Below are positions 55,409 through 63,417 of a stretch of DNA of 64,000 bases, piece after piece. The notes below the pieces were generated by a model that searched no databases, was not told the origin of the DNA, and saw only the letters and a list, made by a program, of their open reading frames with translations. The translations under genes and the position numbers were made by a program. This DNA is from Noviherbaspirillum sp. UKPF54 (GTDB lineage Bacteria; Pseudomonadota; Gammaproteobacteria; Burkholderiales; Burkholderiaceae_D). The DNA is taken from positions 930,001 to 994,000 of the forward strand of contig NZ_CP040128.1 of assembly GCF_007874125.1 (NCBI RefSeq), given 5' to 3'. The number at the start of each line of letters is the position of its first letter. Positions within the stretch are counted from its first letter, which is position 1.

Positions 55409-56044
55409 TTAAGCTTTCAAGGATTCCGACTGGATATCGAAGAAATCGACGACGCCCGTTTCTAGCGAGTATTCGGCTCCGACGACGAGCAGGCCATCTT
55501 TTTCAATCAGCGTTTCAAGAATTTCAGATCCGTGTCGCAATTGGTTGGCGGAGGCGCGGATATTGGCGCGCACCGCGTGGTGAACTAGCGCGTCGAAATC
55601 GTTTTTCAATTCCGTGTCCAGCAAGCCTTCCACCGATGGCCGCACGCGATTGACGATCGAGCGCAGGTTGCGCGACTGGTTTTCCGTCGGGCGCTGCAAT
55701 TCTTCCAGCGTGGCGTGAATCGCGCCGCACTGGCTGTGGCCGAGCACGACGACGAGGCGGGTGCCGAAGCGCTCGACGGCAAACTCGACGCTGCCGATCT
55801 GGGACGGCGCCACGATATTTCCCGCCACCCGGATCACGAACAGGTCGCCGAGCCCTTGATCAAATACGATTTCGGCCGGTACGCGTGCGTCGGAACAGCC
55901 TAGGATGACGGCGACAGGTTCCTGTCCGGTCGGCAGCGAGGTACTGCGCGCATGGGTCGGCAGCGCGCTGGAGTTACGGATATCGGAAACGAAACGGCGG
56001 TTGCCGTCTCGTAGTTGTTCAAGTGCTTGCAATGCTGAAATCAT
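55409..56044 (-). CDS. can: Beta-class carbonic anhydrase
   Basis: Converts CO2 and bicarbonate, supplying bicarbonate to carboxylases. The 211-residue protein has the zinc ligands of a beta-carbonic anhydrase: C50 and the catalytic D52-R pair in GCSDARVPAEI, H103 and C106 in LGHSQCGAI. The start at 56044 (MISALQALEQL) is preferred over the longer frame to 56110, which has no ribosome site. It stands alone. Confidence 0.93.
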   Translation of the reverse strand: MISALQALEQLRDGNRRFVSDIRNSSALPTHARSTSLPTGQEPVAVILGCSDARVPAEIVFDQGLGDLFVIRVAGNIVAPSQIGSVEFAVERFGTRLVVVLGHSQCGAIHATLEELQRPTENQSRNLRSIVNRVRPSVEGLLDTELKNDFDALVHHAVRANIRASANQLRHGSEILETLIEKDGLLVVGAEYSLETGVVDFFDIQSESLKA

Positions 56045-56305
56045 AGGATCCTTCGAAATTGAGAGTGATAAGCGTAGCATGAATTGCGTGAGAGGCTTGG
56101 CTGCTGCCACGACGAGTACTGACGTTCATCCCAAGGCGGAAAGTTATTGATTTTGCCACTTCATTGATCGCCGCCGGAATGCCTTTCTAGGAGGCGTAGT
56201 GCGCCGGCCGCAACGGCTGTTACCTTTCTTTACAGCAACGAAGGAGGAACTCATCTATGTTGATGCAATCGAGTTCCCCACAATTACAAAGAATTACCAA
56301 GTTGC

Positions 56306-56929
56306 ATGTTGGTTATGGCGATCAAGCGGCCCGCACTGCTCTTCCTGCTCGCATCCTGGCTGGTCTTTTCCGGCATAGGGCCAGTATTTTGCATGGACCT
56401 GACTATCGTGTCGGGCGCGTCTGCTGCCGCCCCCTCGTCGCGGACGCGTTCGAACAGGCAAGAACAGCTGAAGCCCGGACTGCGGAAGAATATCTTCGGC
56501 ATCGCGGGAAAAGCCAGGCGCCAAGAGAAATTTCGGAAAATCCGGATAACAAGCTACAGCTTATCTGGCGATCCTTTTTTCAGGCACGGGGGCGTTCAGA
56601 TTGGCGGGGAGCCTCGGTTTGGCCTAGCAACCGGCGTCAAGGGATTCGGGACAGCCTTGGGAGAGGGGATGCCCGGCATACCAGGAATGCCTCCGTCGGC
56701 ATCCAGCCTTCTGTCGACCGCCAACCCGTCCCATGCGCAAGACGCTGCCGAAAATGCAGGCATTGCGTTTGGTTGCAGCAAGAAATCAAGCCTGTCCTCG
56801 CTGGAAGTAAGCGCGTGTTACGTGCACAAGGTCGACAAGGCTTGGAAAACGCAAACCTATGTCACAAAAGGTCTGGCCGACAGCAACCCGGGTTGGGGCG
56901 GCGGCCTGTCGGTCGGCTATGCCTATTAA
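56306..56929 (+). CDS. Hypothetical secreted protein
   Basis: A 207-residue product whose N-terminus (from Met4, 56315) is a signal peptide: AIKRPALLFLLASWLVFSG. The remainder is Gly/Pro/Ser-rich with two cysteines near the C-terminus (GCSKKSSL, SACYVHK) and ends GWGGGLSVGYAY, an aromatic ending like that of an outer-membrane strand. No family recognised. A strong AAGGAGG lies before a different frame (ATG at 56257) that opens to 56964, so the true start or frame is uncertain. The signal peptide makes this frame the better choice. Confidence 0.5.
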   Translation: MLVMAIKRPALLFLLASWLVFSGIGPVFCMDLTIVSGASAAAPSSRTRSNRQEQLKPGLRKNIFGIAGKARRQEKFRKIRITSYSLSGDPFFRHGGVQIGGEPRFGLATGVKGFGTALGEGMPGIPGMPPSASSLLSTANPSHAQDAAENAGIAFGCSKKSSLSSLEVSACYVHKVDKAWKTQTYVTKGLADSNPGWGGGLSVGYAY

Positions 56930-56989
56930 TTTGCCCAATATTGCATGAAGCGACTTTCGTCTGACAGCTGACCGAAACTTTCCACCGCC

Positions 56990-57403
56990 ATGAAACATGC
57001 TGCCCCGCTGATTTTTTTCGTCCTCACCGCCTCGGCCCATGCGCAGGCCCCGGCCCCGGTTTTGCCCGCGTCCTTCGAGACACGGGTGCAATTGGCCAAC
57101 GATGCGGAAACGGATGAGAGATTCAGGACCTATAAGGCGGCGCTGATCCGCCGCAGCGGCCGCCAGTTGGCGCGCACGATGCGCTCTTGCCATGCGGTCG
57201 AGCCAGCACCGGGGCAAAAGTCGGTAGTGCTGGTCGCCGGCATCGGCGCCGCCGGGCGGGCGACGGCGATCGCGGTGAAGCCGGATAACGCCATCGGCCG
57301 GTGTATCGCCAGCGGCTTTGCATCGGTCCGTTTTCCCAAACCGCCCGATTACCCCGCTCAGGCAGGGTTTCCGGTGACGATGAAGATAAGCGTTGCACGC
57401 TAG
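56990..57403 (+). CDS. Hypothetical periplasmic protein
   Basis: A 137-residue protein with a classical signal peptide (MKHAAPLIFFVLTASAHA, cleavage after Ala18) and a mature part with two cysteines (MRSCHAVE and GRCIASG) able to form a disulfide. FPKPPDYPAQAGFPVTMKISV near the end resembles the C-terminal strand of TonB-like or AgmX/PglI-type domains; this is weak. It is 60 bases after the preceding gene. Function unknown. Confidence 0.6.
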   Translation: MKHAAPLIFFVLTASAHAQAPAPVLPASFETRVQLANDAETDERFRTYKAALIRRSGRQLARTMRSCHAVEPAPGQKSVVLVAGIGAAGRATAIAVKPDNAIGRCIASGFASVRFPKPPDYPAQAGFPVTMKISVAR

Positions 57404-57411
57404 AGGGAGGT

Positions 57412-57555
57412 ATGAACCAGGCATGCCAATCCGGAACTATCTTCGTGCCGCGAGGCCCAATGCAGTCTGATATGCCCTTGCTTCAAGCCGGGCATGTCGC
57501 ACCGGGCCGGAGCAAGGTCCGGCGTTCGACCATTACGGAAGGAGTCTCACCATGA
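57412..57555 (+). CDS. Possible 47-residue small protein
   Basis: ATG at 57412 has GGGAGG only 1 base before it, and the TGA at 57553-57555 overlaps the next ATG (57552) as ATGA, which suggests coupled translation. The product (starting MNQACQSGTIFVPRGPM) has no recognised family. It may be a leader or small protein; spurious occurrence is quite possible. Confidence 0.3.
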   Translation: MNQACQSGTIFVPRGPMQSDMPLLQAGHVAPGRSKVRRSTITEGVSP

Positions 57556-57743
57556 GCGGCACGCAGCAGACGCAAGCGCAGCCCAAGCGGGATGGTTTTC
57601 CGCCCGCGGACCAGCAGGCCGGCCAGCAAACCTGGGAAGGCGGCGGACGCGAGCCGATCGACCCGGACGATGTGGGTGAGGACGGCGAAAATGCGGGGAA
57701 TGGCAAGCAGATGAGGCAGCAACTGCGTTCAGACGATAATTGA
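57552..57743 (+). CDS. Small hydrophilic hypothetical protein
   Basis: A 63-residue, very hydrophilic and probably disordered protein rich in Gln, Gly, Asp and Pro (MSGTQQTQAQPKRDG start, then EPIDPDDVGEDGENAG). GGAAGGAG lies about 8 bases upstream of the ATG, which supports translation. No family is recognised. It might be a stress-type small protein, but there is no evidence beyond its composition. Confidence 0.55.
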   Translation: MSGTQQTQAQPKRDGFPPADQQAGQQTWEGGGREPIDPDDVGEDGENAGNGKQMRQQLRSDDN

Positions 57744-57884
57744 ACGGTGCGGTTTTGCCCTCGATGAGCCCCGAAGAATTTGCCCTAGAATGTGAGGAGG
57801 CTTGAGGAAAGTCAACATCGTTTGTACATGCCGCCTTAGAATCTCGCGAAGTTTCTATTTTTAAACAGAATTGGGCGGGAAAAC

Positions 57885-58070
57885 ATGACGCGACCGGAAA
57901 ACCTCTTTGAGGCAGCCAGCTACGACTTGAACAAATTCCGCGAGCGCCGCATTGCCGAACGTCGCTCGCAGCCTCGCAATGGTCCCGACCGTCGCGCCAG
58001 CCAGAGTACGGCACGCACCACGCCCGCGATCGATGGCAATGCAGGCGATAACGGCAAGGTAGACGGCTGA
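57885..58070 (+). CDS. Possible small basic protein
   Basis: A 61-residue product (MTRPENLFEAASYDLNKF start) with an arginine-rich middle, FRERRIAERRSQPRNGPDRR, and a Gly/Asn/Asp tail. The ribosome site is weak (GGCGGGA). No family recognised; it ends 87 bases before the terminator hairpin that follows. Confidence 0.35.
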   Translation: MTRPENLFEAASYDLNKFRERRIAERRSQPRNGPDRRASQSTARTTPAIDGNAGDNGKVDG

Positions 58071-58156
58071 GCGCGCGGCCGTTTCCAGAGCGGGAACGGC
58101 CCGGCGAGGCAGCCCTGCGCGAGTGAACGCACAGGGCGCAGGCGGGTGAAATTTCC

Positions 58157-58187
58157 AACGGCGGGCGACGCATGCGCCCGCCGTTTT
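58157..58187. terminator. Rho-independent terminator, convergent
   Basis: ACGGCGGGCG-ACGCATG-CGCCCGCCGT is a 10-bp stem, extended by AA/TT, followed by T-run. It sits between the small plus-strand genes and the minus-strand decarboxylase gene. Confidence 0.85.
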
Positions 58188-58204
58188 CATTTGCGGCGGC
58201 CGGC

Positions 58205-60454
58205 TTAGCGGACGCAGTCCACGTAATAGCCGCGCTTGCCGCCCACGTCCTGCGTGACCAATCCGTGCACGTCGGTCTCGAAGCCCGGGAATTTCTCGTT
58301 GAAATCGCGCGCAAACTTCAGGTAGTCAACGATGGTCTTGTTGAAGCGTTCGCCCGGGATCAACAGCGGAATGCCGGGCGGGTAGGGCGTCAGCAGGATC
58401 GCGGTGACACGGCCTTCCAGCTCGTCGATCGCGACGCGCTCGATCTCGCGGTGCGCCATCTTGGCGAACGCATCCGAGGGCTTCATCGCCGGCTGCATGT
58501 CGGACAAGTACATTTCCGTGGTCAGGCGCGCCACGTCATAGGCCTTGTACATGTCGTGGATCTGGTGGCACAGGTCGCGCAGGCCGACCCGCTCGTAGCG
58601 CGGATTGGCGGCGGCGAATTCCGGCAGGATGCGCCAGATCGGCTGGTTCTTGTCGTAGTCGTCCTTGAACTGCTGCAGCGCGGTCACCAGCGTGTTCCAA
58701 CGGCCCTTGGTGATGCCGATGGTGAACATGATGAAGAACGAGTACAGGCCGGCCTTTTCCACGATGACGCCGTGTTCGGCCAGGTACTTGGTCACGATCG
58801 ATGCCGGAATGCCGGTTTCGCCGAACTGGCCGTTGAGCGACAGGCCCGGCGTGACGATGGTGGCCTTGATCGGGTCGAGCATGTTGAAGCCGGTCGCCAG
58901 CTTGCCGAAGCCGTGCCATTCGTCCTCGGCGCGGATCATCCAGTCCTCGCGCGAGCCGACGCCGTTTTCGGCGAAGGTGTCCGGCCCCCAGACCTGGAAC
59001 CACCAGTCCTGCCCCCATTCCTGGTCGACTTTGCGCATCGCGCGGCGGAAGTCGAGCGCTTCCAGGATGCTTTCCTCCACCAGCGCGGTGCCGCCCGGCG
59101 GCTCCATCATCGCGGCGGCCACGTCGCACGAGGCGATGATCGCGTACTGCGGCGAGGTCGAGGTATGCATCAGGTAGGCTTCGTTGAAGGTGTCCTGGTC
59201 GAGCTTGACCTTTTCCGAGTCGCGCACCAGGATCTGCGACGCCTGCGACAGGCCAGCCAGGAGCTTGTGGGTCGACTGGGTCGAGAAGATCAGCGATTCC
59301 TTGGCGCGCGGGCGGTCCTTGCCGATCGCGTGCATGTCCTTGTAAAACTCGTGGAAGGTTGCGTGCGGCAGCCATGCTTCGTCGAAGTGCAGCGTGTCGA
59401 TCTTCCCGTCCAACATCTGCTTGATCGTTTCGACGTTGTACAGCACGCCGTCATAGGTCGACTGCGTGATGGTCAGGATGCGCGGCTTCTTGTTCTTCGC
59501 CTCGCGCGCGAACGGATTGGCCTCGATCTTCTTCTGGATGTTCTCGAACTTGAATTCCTCCAGCGGGATCGGGCCGATGATGCCGAGGTGGTTACGGGTC
59601 GGCATCAGGAACACCGGGATCGCGCCGGTCATGATAATCGAGTGCAGGATCGACTTGTGGCAGTTACGGTCGACCACGACGATGTCGCCCGGGCCGACGG
59701 TGGAGTGCCACACCATCTTGTTCGACGTCGACGTGCCGTTGGTGACGAAGTAGCAGTGGTCGGCGTTGAAGATGCGCGCCGCGTTGCGCTCGGAAGCCGC
59801 CACCGGGCCGGTGTGATCGAGCAGCTGGCCGAGTTCTTCAACGGCGTTGCAGACGTCGGCGCGCAGCATGTTCTCGCCGAAGAACTGGTGGAACATCTGG
59901 CCGATCGGCGACTTCAGGAATGCCACGCCGCCGGAGTGGCCGGGGCAGTGCCAGGAGTAGGAACCGTCCTGCGCATAGTGCACCAGCGCGCGGAAGAACG
60001 GCGGCGCCAGGCTGTCGAGGTAGGACTTGGCCTCGCGGATAATGTGGCGCGCCACGAATTCCGGCGTGTCCTCGAACATGTGGATGAAGCCGTGCAGCTC
60101 GCGCAGGATGTCGTTCGGGATATGGCGCGAGGTACGCGTTTCGCCGTACAGGTAGATCGGGATGTCGGCGTTCTTGTAGCGGATCTCTTCCACGAAGGCG
60201 CGCAGCGACTTGAGCGCCGATTCGGTTTCTTCATCCGAGCCGCCGCCGAATTCCTCGTCGTCGATCGACAGGATGAAGGCCGAGGCGCGCGACTGCTGCT
60301 GCGCGAACTGCGACAGGTCGCCGTAGCTGGTCACGCCCACGACTTCCATGCCTTCGTTTTCCATTGCCTGCGCCAGCGCGCGGATGCCCAGGCCCGAAGT
60401 GTTTTCGGAGCGGAAGTCTTCGTCAATGATGACGATCGGGAAGCGGAATTTCAT
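58205..60454 (-). CDS. Lysine/ornithine/arginine decarboxylase (PLP, fold type I)
   Basis: A 749-residue member of the large bacterial basic amino acid decarboxylases (AdiA/LdcC/SpeF type). The N-terminal wing domain resembles a response-regulator-like fold (FPIVIIDEDF). The PLP domain has SWHCPGHSGGVAF, FVTNGTSTSNKMVW, LHFDEAWLPHATF and the Schiff-base Lys397 in STQSTHKLLAGLSQ; the C-terminal domain ends GYYVDCV. The start at 60454 (MKFRFPIV) has GGAG 7 bases upstream. Which amino acid is used cannot be read from the sequence; no antiporter gene adjoins it, unlike typical acid-resistance systems. A biosynthetic or polyamine role is possible. Confidence 0.93.
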   Translation of the reverse strand: MKFRFPIVIIDEDFRSENTSGLGIRALAQAMENEGMEVVGVTSYGDLSQFAQQQSRASAFILSIDDEEFGGGSDEETESALKSLRAFVEEIRYKNADIPIYLYGETRTSRHIPNDILRELHGFIHMFEDTPEFVARHIIREAKSYLDSLAPPFFRALVHYAQDGSYSWHCPGHSGGVAFLKSPIGQMFHQFFGENMLRADVCNAVEELGQLLDHTGPVAASERNAARIFNADHCYFVTNGTSTSNKMVWHSTVGPGDIVVVDRNCHKSILHSIIMTGAIPVFLMPTRNHLGIIGPIPLEEFKFENIQKKIEANPFAREAKNKKPRILTITQSTYDGVLYNVETIKQMLDGKIDTLHFDEAWLPHATFHEFYKDMHAIGKDRPRAKESLIFSTQSTHKLLAGLSQASQILVRDSEKVKLDQDTFNEAYLMHTSTSPQYAIIASCDVAAAMMEPPGGTALVEESILEALDFRRAMRKVDQEWGQDWWFQVWGPDTFAENGVGSREDWMIRAEDEWHGFGKLATGFNMLDPIKATIVTPGLSLNGQFGETGIPASIVTKYLAEHGVIVEKAGLYSFFIMFTIGITKGRWNTLVTALQQFKDDYDKNQPIWRILPEFAAANPRYERVGLRDLCHQIHDMYKAYDVARLTTEMYLSDMQPAMKPSDAFAKMAHREIERVAIDELEGRVTAILLTPYPPGIPLLIPGERFNKTIVDYLKFARDFNEKFPGFETDVHGLVTQDVGGKRGYYVDCVR

Positions 60455-60779
60455 CGAGGTCTCCAAAATAGACATGTTGCTTGGGAGACGCCTGGGCAAG
60501 TCGTGGCAACAACCGCTTGCGCGCCGAAAATGGGAAAAGCCGAATTTTCGCAGATATGTGGATGATGTGGGGGAAATATGGCCATTATGCGCGCCATAAG
60601 AGGCGCGCAAGGGTGCGGGCCGGCAGGCCGGTGCGCCATGGTGGTGTTGATTTGATAACTTTGCGCGCCGGTTGCGGGCGCGACGGGAAGCGGGAGCTTG
60701 CGGTATGCTCCCGCTCCCGGCCGTGATACGAAGGGATGAACTGGCGGGCGGGCGCGGCGTGACGCCCGCGGTGCGTCGC
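60455..60779. other. Intergenic region with two hairpins, no gene seen
   Basis: Lies between the BON/SRPBCC gene end and the decarboxylase start, both on the minus strand. It contains AGCGGGAGC/GCTCCCGCT (60689-60715) and a GCGGGCG/CGCCCGC stem near 60748-60770, either of which may end the upstream transcript, plus the decarboxylase promoter. No frame here looks coding. Confidence 0.5.
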
Positions 60780-61985
60780 TCAATGCAGGACGTCTCCCAT
60801 GCGCTGCGGCTGCTGTATCGGCTGCTGCTGCATCGCCTTGCTGGCGTCGTGCGGCGGCACGCCGCTTTCGATGAACGACTTCATGTGCATCAGGTCTTCA
60901 TCCAGCTGGCGTGTCGGGCTGCCGGCAAACAGCGAAGCAAAGGCTTCTCCCGCCGTCCCGGCCGGCGGACTGTAGGTCATGTCCACCGTCACGCGCGTGC
61001 CGCCGTCGACCGCCTCGAAGCGCACGCGGCCGTTGTGCTCGAGCGCCGCATCCGGTTCGGTGCGCCATGCCAGCAGCTCCGGGCGCCGCGACTCGGTGAG
61101 GGTGGAGTCCCATTCGACCTGGGTTCCCACCGGGCCGCTGACGGTCCAGTGCGAACGCCCGTTGCCCATGTCCTGCACCTGCTGCACGTTCGACATGAAG
61201 CGCGGGAAATTCTCGTACTTGCTCCAGGTATCAAATACCCGTTCCGGCGATGCATTGATGTAGATGGTCTTGTGCAGGTCGAGCGGCTTCATCGCGCGCG
61301 AACCGGCGCGCCGCCACAAGGGGCGGTTGAGCGCGCCGCGCAAGACCATCCCCAGACCGAGCACGGCGGCCAGCGCGCCGGCCGGGCCGCGGCGCGCCAC
61401 GCCGGCATATCCGATGGCGCCGCCGCCCATGACGGCGATTGCGCGCAAGGCTGGTGGCCAGTTGTCCTGCATGAAGAGGTAGCGCGACTGCGCCAGCCTG
61501 CGCCCGCCCTGCAGCGCCGCGACGCCTTCGGCGCTCTCGTGCACGGTCAGCCGGTCGTCGATCTCGCTGACCCCGGACACCGATCGCACCGCATCCAGCA
61601 GGCGCTCCTTTTCGGCGGCCAGAATCGGCCCGCTCAATGCCACGCATCCCTGCATCGCGTTGACCTTGACCGCATGCGGATGCGATACGCAGCGCCCGAG
61701 GCACTGGCGCACGCGTGCCGCCACCACCTGGTCGTCCGCTTCGGCCCCGCGCCGCAGCATGCGCCGGCCCTGCGCGCGCAATCCCTGCATACGGTTGCCG
61801 AGGTCGCGCGAAGCGACATCGATGGCGTTGCCGGTCTTGTTGACGGCGCTGCGCGCCTTGTCCCTGATCAACGCGCGGCGCCGCCTGCCGCGATCCGGGT
61901 CGGACAGGTACATTGCCGCAGCGCCCAGCGCGACCGCGCCGAGTACCGCCGTCCATGATTGATTCTTGCTTGATTCCTGATACAT
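60780..61985 (-). CDS. BON and SRPBCC (polyketide cyclase-like) domain membrane protein
   Basis: A 401-residue multidomain protein. Near the N-terminus is a short hydrophobic segment (TAVLGAVALGAAAMYLSD) and a basic region. Then comes a BON domain (about 90-150: RVRQCLGRCVSHPHAVKVNAMQG, VSGVSEIDDRLTVHES), two Gly-rich hydrophobic segments (200-230), and a C-terminal SRPBCC/START-like domain (KTIYINASPERVFDTWSKYENFPRFMSNV, RVTVDMTYSPPAG). The start at 61985 is chosen because GGAG is 6 bases ahead of that ATG; the other ATG two codons upstream is too close. Function unknown; the BON part suggests envelope association. Confidence 0.8.
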   Translation of the reverse strand: MYQESSKNQSWTAVLGAVALGAAAMYLSDPDRGRRRRALIRDKARSAVNKTGNAIDVASRDLGNRMQGLRAQGRRMLRRGAEADDQVVAARVRQCLGRCVSHPHAVKVNAMQGCVALSGPILAAEKERLLDAVRSVSGVSEIDDRLTVHESAEGVAALQGGRRLAQSRYLFMQDNWPPALRAIAVMGGGAIGYAGVARRGPAGALAAVLGLGMVLRGALNRPLWRRAGSRAMKPLDLHKTIYINASPERVFDTWSKYENFPRFMSNVQQVQDMGNGRSHWTVSGPVGTQVEWDSTLTESRRPELLAWRTEPDAALEHNGRVRFEAVDGGTRVTVDMTYSPPAGTAGEAFASLFAGSPTRQLDEDLMHMKSFIESGVPPHDASKAMQQQPIQQPQRMGDVLH

Positions 61986-62347
61986 GGCCATCTCCTTTCC
62001 TGGGATTACGATGCATGTCCGCTGCGCCCGCGCGTTTCATTGCGGATGTCCGCTCGCTCATGCCGGGCTGTAATGCAAACGTTGCGCCAGCAGGGAGCGC
62101 CATCCGCTAGGGAGTTTTTCTGGCAGCAAGAACCTGTTTGCCTGCAATGACGCGCTTGCCCGTGGGCGCAGGAAAAGGTTTGAGCGTAACGGTGACCGTT
62201 GGTGCCGTAATTTTTGCAGCGCCGCGCGAAGCTTGGGGAAATGTGATTAATCCAGGGAAAGAATCTGCCGCGAAAAATGGCATGGGCGGCGTACGGATTC
62301 CGCAGCGGCGGCTGCCGCCACGAGGGCGGCAGCATCGGGGAGAGGGA
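61986..62347. other. Intergenic region with a palindrome and a hairpin
   Basis: Holds no supported gene on either strand. AACGGTGACCGTT (62188-62200) is a perfect odd-centred palindrome upstream of the BON/SRPBCC gene, a possible operator. GCTGCCGCC-ACGAG-GGCGGCAGC (62311-62333) is a 9-bp hairpin just after the DUF4337 stop on the minus strand, without a T-run. Confidence 0.5.
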
Positions 62348-62926
62348 TCAGAAATGCAGCCAGGCCAGCACGCCCAGGGCGATGCCGATGCCGGCCACGC
62401 CGTACGAGGTGTACTCCAGCCACTTCTTGCGCGTGAGCAGCGTAATGGCCGCCAGAGAAATCGCGATCTGCTCGGCCGTCATGGCCTGCGCCCAGCGGTG
62501 ATGCTGGTGCATCTGCTCGTCGGATTTGTGGCTCCACTCGGCAGATTCGGCTTCCAGCTTTTCGGCATCGGCCTTGATATCGTTTTTTTCCTTCTTGTAG
62601 CGCTCGACTTCCGACTTGTATCTGTCGACGTCGACGCCGGGCAGGGTCATCGCCAGCTCGGCGAGATTCTGCTTGTTGGACTTGGCCTGGTAATAGTTCC
62701 ACTGGTTCGAGGCGGCGGTTTTCTTGATCGCCGCCTCGTTCTTGTTCAGCGCGGCATTGTTTTGCGTGTCGCCCGCCATGTAGCCGAACAGTGCGCCGAC
62801 GGTGGCGAGAATGGCCGTGGTGACGGCGATCTTGTTGGCAAAACCATCGCCGCCGTGTGCGCCATGCGCAGCATGCTCGACTTCATGGTCGTGCGGACCA
62901 TGCACATGAAATCCGTGTCCGGACAT
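62348..62926 (-). CDS. DUF4337 domain membrane protein with histidine-rich N-terminus
   Basis: A 192-residue DUF4337 protein. The first 30 residues contain at least ten histidines (HGFHVHGPHDHEVEH and more), then a membrane helix (about 33-52), a long Lys/Glu-rich coiled coil (ALNKNEAAIKKTAASNQWNYYQAKS onward), and two C-terminal hydrophobic segments (EQIAISLAAITLL, YGVAGIGIALGVLAWLHF). The start at 62926 has AGGAGA upstream. The histidines may bind metal; the function of the family is unknown. It lies 8 bases after folA on the same strand. Confidence 0.8.
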   Translation of the reverse strand: MSGHGFHVHGPHDHEVEHAAHGAHGGDGFANKIAVTTAILATVGALFGYMAGDTQNNAALNKNEAAIKKTAASNQWNYYQAKSNKQNLAELAMTLPGVDVDRYKSEVERYKKEKNDIKADAEKLEAESAEWSHKSDEQMHQHHRWAQAMTAEQIAISLAAITLLTRKKWLEYTSYGVAGIGIALGVLAWLHF

Positions 62927-62934
62927 CTTTTCTC

Positions 62935-63417
62935 CTAAACTCTTTGATAAGTGACGAACGCGTAATCGAATCCGTTCTGGTCCGAATGATGCCGCTCGCG
63001 CGCGACTTCCTGCCACTGCTGCGCATCGATGGCCGGGAAGAAGGCGTCGCAGTCGAAGGTCTTGCCGATCTCGGTGACGATCAGGCGGTCGGTGCGCGGC
63101 AGCGCCTCGGCGTAAATCTGCGCGCCGCCGATGATGCAGGCCGGCACATCGCCGACAAGCGCGACGGCGGCATCCAGCGAGGCTGCCGCTTCCACGCCTT
63201 CGTGGCGCCACTGCGGGTTGCGCGTGACGACGATGTTGCGCCGGTTCGGCAGGGGCCGTCCGATCGACTCGAAGGTCTTGCGGCCCATGATGACCGGATG
63301 GCCGAGCGTGGTGCGCTTGAAGTGCGCCAGGTCTTCCGGCAGGCGCCAGGGCAGGGTGTTGTTGATGCCGATGCCACGGTTTGCGTCGGTGGCCACGACG
63401 ATCGTCAGCTGCGCCAT
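62935..63417 (-). CDS. folA: Dihydrofolate reductase
   Basis: FolA reduces dihydrofolate to tetrahydrofolate with NADPH. The 160-residue protein has GIGINNTLPWRLPEDLAHFK, with catalytic Asp29, PVIMGRKTFESIGRPLPNRRNIVVTR, CIIGGAQIYAEALPRTD and the C-terminal YAFVTYQR. The start at 63417 overlaps the thyA stop (TAATG), the classical thyA-folA pair that couples thymidylate synthesis with folate recycling. Confidence 0.97.
   Translation of the reverse strand: MAQLTIVVATDANRGIGINNTLPWRLPEDLAHFKRTTLGHPVIMGRKTFESIGRPLPNRRNIVVTRNPQWRHEGVEAAASLDAAVALVGDVPACIIGGAQIYAEALPRTDRLIVTEIGKTFDCDAFFPAIDAQQWQEVARERHHSDQNGFDYAFVTYQRV

Noticed and set aside
58172..60565. A 797-codon plus-strand frame opposite the decarboxylase
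   Set aside because: The composition (Arg/His/Gln/Val-rich) is the typical antisense pattern of a highly expressed GC-rich gene on the other strand.
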